Shown here in pieces: positions 58,574-64,000 of a DNA stretch of 64,000 bases. The notes under the pieces are model-generated. The model worked only from the letters and a program-made list of their open reading frames with translations, was not told where the DNA came from and made no database searches. Every line of letters starts with the position of its first letter. Position 1 is the first letter of the stretch. The stretch lies in the NCBI RefSeq assembly GCF_024614185.1, contig NZ_JAHTLF010000025.1:496001-560000 (forward strand), read 5' to 3'. The stretch comes from Nocardioides carbamazepini. Lineage in GTDB: Bacteria; Actinomycetota; Actinomycetes; Propionibacteriales; Nocardioidaceae. The translations under genes and the position numbers were made by a program.

Positions 58574-58781
58574 GACCCGGCGCAGACTGAACTCTGAGTC
58601 GCGCCGACCCGGCGCAGACTGAACTCTGAGTCGCGCCGACCCGGCGCAGACTGAACTCTGAGTCGCGCCGACCCGGCGCAGACTGAACTCTGAGTCGCGC
58701 CGACCCGGCGCAGACTGAGCTTCCGCCCTGTTCAATCTGAGCCGGGTCGGCGCGCTGAGCCATTCAACCTGAGCCGGGTCA
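58574..58781. repeat. 32-bp repeat array 1 (4.5 direct units, then 1.5 inverted)
   Basis: A 32-bp unit beginning GACCCGGCGCAGACTGAAC is repeated at 58574, 58606, 58638 and 58670 without spacers, with a half unit at 58702. Then 1.5 units of the related sequence TCAAYCTGAGCCGGGTCGG follow in the opposite sense (58732-58763 and 58764-58781), the last reaching the stop codon of the RCC1 gene. There are no unique spacers, so this is not a CRISPR. Confidence 0.9.
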
Positions 58782-60350
58782 GCGCAGGGCGTACCCGTTC
58801 ACGCTGCCCGCGCCGATCGCCACCACTCCGGTCAAGGAGAGCTCCACGGGAGTCGGGATGCCGCCGGTGATGGGGGAGGGGCCGGTCTTGGGTGCGCCGT
58901 TGCCGACCTGCCCGGCCTGGTGATCGCCCCAGGCCCAGACGCGGCCGGAACCCGTCAGCGCGTATCCGGTGTGGTCGCCGCCGGCGATGCGACTGACCCC
59001 GGTGAGGGTCACGTTGAATAGCGGGGTGAGCTGGGGACTGCCGCCGTTGTCGAAGGCGACATCGCCGTAGCGGCCCGATCCCCAGCTGAAGACGACGCCA
59101 CCGGCCTGGACCCGGAATCCGGCGGCACCGCTCGCGCCGATCGCGACGGCGAGGAAGCCGGGCTGGATGTTGATGGGCTGATCGCGGTGGGCCGCCAGCC
59201 CGTGGCCGATCTCGCCCTGGTTGCCGTAGCCCCAGGCCCAGACCTCGCCGCTCGCCCGGCGGACGTAGGCGGTGGCATGACCGGCCGCGATGGCGGTGGC
59301 GTCGTTGATGAAGTCGACCTCGACGGGCGTCGACGCGTCGGTGCCGGACGTGTTGTTGCCGAGCTGACCCACGCCGCCCACGCCCCAGGAGCGGACGTGT
59401 CCGTCGGCCAGGACGGCGTACGCGTTGTAGCCGCCGGCCGCGATGGCGACTGCCGGTCCGGGCAGGTTGACCTTGACCGGTACGCGGGAGTGGTAGCCGA
59501 GGCCGGACAGGCCGTTGCCCAACTGACCGTAGCGGCCCGATCCCCAGGCCCACACCGTGCCGTCCGACTTCAGCGCATAGGCGGACTCCCGGTTGGCGGC
59601 GATCGCGGTGACGCCGGTCAGCCCGGCGACCCGCACGGGCCAGGAGCGGTCACCCGTGCGGCCGTTGCCGAGCTCACCGTTCTGGTTGAAGCCCCATGCC
59701 CAGACCGTGCCGTCGCCGCACAGGCCGTACGTCGACCGCGAGCCTCCGGTGATCGCCTGGAGCCCGCGGACGCGCGGGATCTCGACCGGCGCGAGTCGGT
59801 CGGTCGCGTCCGCCGTTCCGAGACGGCCGTGGTCGCCCTCGCCCCAGCCGTACGCCGTCGTCCCCGACGTCGAGCAGAAGGTCGGCACGGCGTAGGTGAC
59901 CGACGCGACCTTGCGCTTGCCGTGGGGCTTCACGCGGACCTTCCTCTTGCTCACCTGGGGCGTCACCTGCTGGTCGAAGAGCTCGATCGACTCGGCCTTG
60001 ATCTTGTAGACGCCCGGCGCCAGGCGCTTGAGGTTGGTGGTCTTCTTGATGACCTTCTTGAACTTCTTCTTCTGACCAGGCTGCTTCGGCCCCTTGACGG
60101 TGACCTTGACCAGCGACGCTGCCTCAGCCGGGTGTTGGAGCTGGACGCGCAGGCCCTTCTTGCCTTGCTGAGCACGCGGGCCCGCTGTCGCGTGCGCGGC
60201 GGCGTCGTCGGCGGAGCCCGGACGTGCGGACGCCTGTGGCGTCGTGGCCGAGGAGGTGACGGCCGGCAGGACCGCGGCCGCGCCGACGCTGGTGGCGAGG
60301 GCGGTGCCGAGGCACAGCACCCTGAACCGGAGAAGATGCGGACTGGTCAT
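58779..60350 (-). CDS. Secreted RCC1-repeat beta-propeller (C)
   Basis: A 523-residue exported protein: signal peptide (FRVLCLGTALATSVGAAAVL), a Lys-rich beta domain (about 60-150, with VKGPKQPGQKKKFKKVIKK), then seven RCC1 repeats filling a full propeller (AYGWGEGDHGRLGT, VWAWGFNQNGELGNG, VWAWGSGRYGQLGNG, VRSWGVGGVGQLGNN, VWAWGYGNQGEIGHG, FSWGSGRYGDV, VWAWGDHQAGQVGNG). It is more regular than the two other RCC1 proteins and lacks the C-terminal Ig-like domain. 32-bp repeat arrays flank it on both sides. Confidence 0.88.
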   Translation of the reverse strand: MTSPHLLRFRVLCLGTALATSVGAAAVLPAVTSSATTPQASARPGSADDAAAHATAGPRAQQGKKGLRVQLQHPAEAASLVKVTVKGPKQPGQKKKFKKVIKKTTNLKRLAPGVYKIKAESIELFDQQVTPQVSKRKVRVKPHGKRKVASVTYAVPTFCSTSGTTAYGWGEGDHGRLGTADATDRLAPVEIPRVRGLQAITGGSRSTYGLCGDGTVWAWGFNQNGELGNGRTGDRSWPVRVAGLTGVTAIAANRESAYALKSDGTVWAWGSGRYGQLGNGLSGLGYHSRVPVKVNLPGPAVAIAAGGYNAYAVLADGHVRSWGVGGVGQLGNNTSGTDASTPVEVDFINDATAIAAGHATAYVRRASGEVWAWGYGNQGEIGHGLAAHRDQPINIQPGFLAVAIGASGAAGFRVQAGGVVFSWGSGRYGDVAFDNGGSPQLTPLFNVTLTGVSRIAGGDHTGYALTGSGRVWAWGDHQAGQVGNGAPKTGPSPITGGIPTPVELSLTGVVAIGAGSVNGYALR

Positions 60351-60461
60351 GCGGACTCCCGGGGCAGCGAAAAGTGAGTTGGGTCACGGTAGCCGGAGGA
60401 GCGCCGCACGACCAGGCATTGCGGAGGGGCGGACCAGAGCGCGGACTCGACCGTCGCGTGC

Positions 60462-60576
60462 TCAACCTGAGCCGGGTCGGCGAGCTGAGTTGTTCAACCT
60501 GAGCCGGGTCGGCGAGCTGAGTTGTTCAATCTGAGCCGGGTCGGCGAGCTGAGTTGTTCAATCTGAGCCGGGTCGG
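60462..60576. repeat. 32-bp repeat array 2 (3.5 units)
   Basis: TCAAYCTGAGCCGGGTCGG plus 13 bp is repeated at 60462, 60494 and 60526, with a partial unit at 60558-60576. Its reverse complement shares GACCCGGCNCAGNNTGAAC with the units of array 1, so the two arrays are one repeat family on both sides of the RCC1 gene. Confidence 0.9.
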
Positions 60577-60731
60577 GGAGATCGAGCACACCGGGCCGGG
60601 AGCGCCTCACGGCGCAGGGCCGCTCGTGGCGGCTTGATGTTGGGACCCGGGGCTGCCGCGACCCGGCGTGCTCGAGTCCTCAGTCTACGGCCTCGGCAAG
60701 CCTGCTCACATCAGGTCGCGCAGGTCGGGTC
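60577..60731. other. Gap after array 2
   Basis: About 155 bp between the array and the stop of the 60732 gene. Together with 60351-60461 it makes a gap of about 380 bp whose only clear content is the repeat array and the promoter of the RCC1 gene. Confidence 0.4.
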
Positions 60732-61331
60732 TCAGGCCAGGCCCCGGGCGAGCTCCAGGTGGCCGGCGGCCTCGAGCTGCTCGGCGAGGGCGAGGGTGCG
60801 CCGGACGTCGGCGTCGGGGACCTCGGACAGGGCCGCGCGGCCGGCGGCGACGACCCGGGCGAAGGCGGCGGCGCGGAGGAGGACGTCGGCGAAGTCGCTC
60901 GCGGCGATGCCGCGCAGCACCTCGTCGACCATCGCGCGCAGCTGGTCGGGGCCGGGCGGGTCGGCGACGCCCGCGACGACGCGGGCGAACTCGGCGTGAC
61001 CGCGGCCGGCCTCGAACTGACGGGCGACGCCGACGGGATCGGCGTACACCCACGACCGGAGGAGGTAGAGACGCCACAGGCAGCCGGCCAGGGTGTCGGC
61101 GGCCGCGTGCGACCAGACCTCGGCGATCGTCTCGATGCCCTCGGTCTCGGCGAGGTGGACGAGGCGCTCGGAGACGCCGGCGTCGTCGCTGGCGTGGGCG
61201 CCGCGCACGAGCAGGACGGCGGCGCGCTCCGCGGCCTCGGTGAGCAGGGCGGGGTCGACCCCGTCGGCGTACTCGTCGAAGAACGCGGCCTCCCGCGGCG
61301 CGGGACGGTGGTGACGCCGGTGCTCGGACAC
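60732..61331 (-). CDS. Hypothetical alpha-helical protein, 199 aa
   Basis: A mostly helical, Ala-rich soluble protein without recognised domain: EAAFFDEYADGVDPALLTEA, GIETIAEVWSHAAADTLAGC, LWRLYLLRSWVYADPVGVAR, then a helical end. Conservation in Nocardioides-like genomes next to a solute-binding protein gene is my impression only. Start GTG 61331; divergent from the gene at 61406 with 74 bp between. Confidence 0.6.
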   Translation of the reverse strand: MSEHRRHHRPAPREAAFFDEYADGVDPALLTEAAERAAVLLVRGAHASDDAGVSERLVHLAETEGIETIAEVWSHAAADTLAGCLWRLYLLRSWVYADPVGVARQFEAGRGHAEFARVVAGVADPPGPDQLRAMVDEVLRGIAASDFADVLLRAAAFARVVAAGRAALSEVPDADVRRTLALAEQLEAAGHLELARGLA

Positions 61332-61405
61332 CCGATCAGCCTAGAACGGCCGCACCGGAACGGGCGATCGGACCGAGGCTGTGACCGGCCGGTAGGGTTG
61401 CCGCC

Positions 61406-62833
61406 GTGGGTCGGTTCACATGGCGGACGGGTGCGGTCGTGGTCGGGGTCGCCGTGGCGGTCCTCGTGGGCATGATCGCCCTCGCGAGCGGCACCGAGCA
61501 GAAGAAGGAGCCGCACCGCCCGAAGCCTCCGGCGGCCATGAAGACCGAGCTCGAGTTCGCGGCCTGGGGCAGCGACCAGGAGATCGCGGCCTATCAGACC
61601 GTCGTCGACGCCTACAACGCCAGCAGCCAGGACACGAGCGTCTCCGTGGTGTCCTGGCCGAACGCCGACGCGATGCTCGACGCGATCCGCGGCGGTGAGG
61701 CGAGCCCCGACCTCTACCTGCTCCCGCGCGGCGACCTGGCCGAGACGGTCGCGGAGAAGCGCAACATTCCGCTGCTCGACCTGGTCAACGAGCGGGAGAT
61801 CCCGATCGGCGACGACTTCGCGCGCGACGCGGTGTCGGCGTTCTCGGTCGACGACGACCTGCAGTGCCTCCCGTACGCCGCCTCGCCGATGGTCATCTAC
61901 TACAACACCGACCTGGTCGACTTCGCGGCGATGGACGCCGAGGGCCTGCCCACGCCGCGGGGGGAGAACACGGGCTGGAACTTCGCGGAGTTCCGGGCGG
62001 CCGCCGAGTTCGCGAGCCGACCGCGCCGCAACACCCGCGGCATCTACATCGAGCCCACGCTGCGCGGCCTGGCGCCGTTCGTGTACTCCGGCGGTGGGCA
62101 GCTCTTCGACGACGAGGGCGAGCCCACCCGCCTCGCGCTCGGTGACGACGGCTCGACCGATGCGCTGCGCCAGACCCTCGAGCTGCTGCGCGACCCGCGG
62201 CTGACCCTCAGCACCGCCCAGCTGGAGAAGCGCACCGCGCTGGAGTGGTTCCAGCGCGGCAAGCTCGCGATGATCGCCGGCTTCCGGGGCATGACACCGG
62301 ACCTGCGGGCCACCGAGGGGCTCAACTTCGACGTGATGCCGATGCCGTCGCTCGGCTCGCCGCACACCATCGCCGACCTCAACGGCCTCTGCCTCGCCCC
62401 GAACGGGCCGATGCGCACGGAGGCCGCGGCCAACGTGCTCAGCTACCTGGTCAGCGACGAGGCGCTGGCGCGGGTCGCCGAGACCGGCTACGTGCAGCCC
62501 GCCAAGCTGACCGTCGCCTTCTCCGACGACTTCCTCCAGGCCGCTCAGGCGCCGGAGCACTCGGCGGTGTTCAACAGCGTGATGCGCTCGGTGGTGCTCG
62601 CGCCGCTGATGAGCCAGGGCCGCGAGCTGCGGGAGCTGGTCGACCCCGACATCGAGACCCTGCTGACCACGCCGGACATCGCCGACCTGCAAGAGGCGCT
62701 CCGGGCGATCGACGAGAAGTCCCGCAGTCTCCTCGACCCGGACTACGAGCCGTCGGAGTCGCCGTCGGGTGCGTCGTCGGGAGAGCCCGTCGACCCGGCG
62801 TCGTCCGAGACCGCCTCCGACGATCGCGGCTGA
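61406..62833 (+). CDS. Family 1 extracellular solute-binding protein, membrane-anchored
   Basis: A 475-residue periplasmic-binding-like protein: N-terminal hydrophobic segment (TGAVVVGVAVAVLVGMIALA) without lipobox Cys, then a class-I sugar-binding fold (FAAWGSDQEIAAYQTVVDAY, DLYLLPRGDLAETVAEK, LPYAASPMVIYYNTDLVDF, WFQRGKLAMIAGFRGMTPDL, YVQPAKLTVAFSD). The end is Ser/Glu/Asp-rich. No permease or ATPase genes are adjacent, so its partner is unknown. Its last 91 bp overlap the convergent rnd gene. Confidence 0.88.
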   Translation: MGRFTWRTGAVVVGVAVAVLVGMIALASGTEQKKEPHRPKPPAAMKTELEFAAWGSDQEIAAYQTVVDAYNASSQDTSVSVVSWPNADAMLDAIRGGEASPDLYLLPRGDLAETVAEKRNIPLLDLVNEREIPIGDDFARDAVSAFSVDDDLQCLPYAASPMVIYYNTDLVDFAAMDAEGLPTPRGENTGWNFAEFRAAAEFASRPRRNTRGIYIEPTLRGLAPFVYSGGGQLFDDEGEPTRLALGDDGSTDALRQTLELLRDPRLTLSTAQLEKRTALEWFQRGKLAMIAGFRGMTPDLRATEGLNFDVMPMPSLGSPHTIADLNGLCLAPNGPMRTEAAANVLSYLVSDEALARVAETGYVQPAKLTVAFSDDFLQAAQAPEHSAVFNSVMRSVVLAPLMSQGRELRELVDPDIETLLTTPDIADLQEALRAIDEKSRSLLDPDYEPSESPSGASSGEPVDPASSETASDDRG

Positions 62834-64000
62834 GACTTCTTCCGGCTCTCGGCCGGTGCCGCGTCGGCATCGAGGATCGCGCGGCTCAGCGCCGGTGCGG
62901 TGAGCCCGATCTGCCAGCTGCGCGCACCGAGTCCGCGGAGCTGGTCGATCACCGCCTCGAGCAGGTCGACCGCATCGCGGGTCGCCGGGGGCGACCACAT
63001 GACCCGCCGCAGGCTGTCGGGGGTGAGCAGGTTCTCCAGGGGCACCGCGTGCTCCTCGGCCAGCGCGGACACCTCGGCGCGGGCGAGCTCCAGGCGCCGG
63101 GCGGCGACGGGGTCCTTGTCGGCCCAGGCGCGCGGCGTCGGCGGGCCGTCGCCGTGGGTGACTCGCGACGGCAGGTCGTTCTCCGGCAGCTCGGCCGCCT
63201 CCTGCAGCGCGGCGAGCCACTCGCGGGAGTGGCGTGCGGCGCCGCGTCCGTGGAAGCCCGAGGTGCCGAGGAGGGCGCCGCGGGTCGTCGGCATCGCCGT
63301 CGCCGCGGCGATGATGGCGGCGTCGGGGATCAGCCGCCCGGGCGTGACATCGCGCTCGCGGGCGATCTGGTCGCGCGCCTCCCACAGCGCCCGCACCGCG
63401 CCGAGGGTACGACGACCGCGGACCTTGTGCAGCCCCGACGTGCGGCGCCACGCATCGACGCGGACTGCCGGCTCGAAGCCACGGACGTGCTCGAACTCCT
63501 GCCGGGCCCAGTCGGCCTTCCCGGCGGCCTCGAGCTGCGCGGCCAGCAGGTCGCGCAGCTCGACGAGCACCTCGACGTCGAGGGCGGCGTACTCGAGCCA
63601 CGGCTCGGGCAGCGGTCGCGTCGACCAGTCGACGGCCGAGTGCTCCTTGCGCAGGTGGCGCTCCAGCAGCGTCTCGACGAGGGTGGCGAGCCCCACGCGG
63701 GGGTAGTTCAGCAGGCGGCCGGCGAGCTCGGTGTCGAAGAGCGCGACGGGGCGCAGCCCGACCTCGGCCAGGCAGGGAAGGTCCTGGGTGGCGGCGTGCA
63801 GGATCCACTCCGCGTCGCCGATCGCCTCCGCGAGCGGGGCGAGGTCGTCGAAGGGGATCGGGTCGATCAGTCCGATCCCGGTGCCGGTGCGCTTGACCTG
63901 GATGAGGTAGGCGCGGTTGGAGTAGCGGTAGCCGGAGGCGCGCTCGGCGTCGATCGCCACTGGTCCGGTCCCGGCGGCGAGCGCGGCGCAGTAGGCGGCG
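62743..64000 (-). CDS. rnd: Ribonuclease D, 5'-truncated by window edge
   Basis: About 419 codons of an RNase D-type 3'-5' exonuclease. The DEDDy motifs are VAIDAERASGYRYS (Exo I), ILHAATQDLPCL with LFDTELAGRLLNYP (Exo II), and YAALDVEVLVELRDLL (Exo III, Tyr-x3-Asp). One HRDC domain and a helical C-terminal part with ALGARSWQIGLTAP follow. The protein ends in a Ser/Asp/Gly-rich tail. It matures tRNA and other stable RNA 3' ends. The start lies beyond position 64000. Confidence 0.93.
   Translation of the reverse strand, partial: AAYCAALAAGTGPVAIDAERASGYRYSNRAYLIQVKRTGTGIGLIDPIPFDDLAPLAEAIGDAEWILHAATQDLPCLAEVGLRPVALFDTELAGRLLNYPRVGLATLVETLLERHLRKEHSAVDWSTRPLPEPWLEYAALDVEVLVELRDLLAAQLEAAGKADWARQEFEHVRGFEPAVRVDAWRRTSGLHKVRGRRTLGAVRALWEARDQIARERDVTPGRLIPDAAIIAAATAMPTTRGALLGTSGFHGRGAARHSREWLAALQEAAELPENDLPSRVTHGDGPPTPRAWADKDPVAARRLELARAEVSALAEEHAVPLENLLTPDSLRRVMWSPPATRDAVDLLEAVIDQLRGLGARSWQIGLTAPALSRAILDADAAPAESRKKSQPRSSEAVSDDAGSTGSPDDAPDGDSDGS

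Noticed and set aside
58574..58781. Possible CRISPR array (32-bp direct repeats)
   Set aside because: Units are directly adjacent with no spacers and no cas genes are nearby.
60680..63808. Reverse-strand open frame of about 1042 codons
   Set aside because: Out of frame with rnd and antisense to the solute-binding protein; Arg/Ala/Pro-rich shadow.

Overview
The window is high-GC actinobacterial DNA. GTG and TTG starts are common, ATGA/GTGA start-stop overlaps are frequent, and it carries a complete Mce operon, two SigE-type ECF sigma factors with membrane partners, ThrE and a WS/DGAT-type acyltransferase. Taken together this fits a Nocardioides-like member of the Nocardioidaceae; the genus is an inference. 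I see no tRNA, rRNA, CRISPR array or insertion sequence. Both ends cut genes: a Nudix hydrolase at the left and ribonuclease D at the right.

Layout. 1-9.8 kb is mostly housekeeping: Nudix, a DUF559-type protein, a 3-methyladenine glycosylase, PpnP, a sigma factor and its membrane partner, YciI, an NmrA-like/Rrf2 pair, DUF2237, a zinc-ribbon protein, gluconokinase, and a receiver-like/thioredoxin-reductase-like flavoprotein coupled to a hemerythrin. 10-11.7 kb holds a hendecad coiled-coil protein, a divergent DUF6907-like/XRE pair and an in-frame collapsed copy of the coiled-coil gene. 11.7-21.9 kb is an island of exported proteins: a copper amine oxidase split over two overlapping genes, a secreted protein of unknown family, two RCC1-repeat propellers and two paralogous small secreted proteins. 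22-38.2 kb is built around the mce operon (25.1-36.0 kb), whose first gene fuses the Mce ATPase to a YrbE permease. Paralogous PucR-type regulators lie on both sides of it. A second XRE/DUF6907-like pair and a degenerate P-type ATPase follow the operon. 39-48.5 kb holds mug, a second DUF559-type protein, an orphan beta-class DNA methyltransferase, a WS/DGAT, an FG-GAP protein, a GCS2-type ligase, thrE and a lipoprotein. 48.5-53.2 kb holds a TetR gene divergent from a flavin monooxygenase/SDR pair, then a FUSC-like and an SRPBCC protein. 53.5-64 kb has a second sigma/membrane module, hrpA, a third RCC1 propeller between two 32-bp repeat arrays, a solute-binding protein and rnd.

How the parts may work together. 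The most interesting signal is an 18-bp inverted repeat, TTGTSA-N6-TSACAA. It occurs exactly five times, plus degenerate copies, and only in non-coding or gene-boundary DNA. Sites lie before the secreted protein at 15.7 kb, the RCC1 protein at 18.0 kb, the mce operon (two sites), the second PucR gene and, with one mismatch, the WS/DGAT gene. A subclass precedes the two small secreted paralogs and the split amine oxidase. In two promoters the site centre is 82.5 bp from an apparently leaderless ATG, the geometry of a CRP-family class I activator. This suggests one regulon linking exported surface proteins with lipid uptake and storage. No obvious CRP-family gene lies in the window, so the regulator is unknown.
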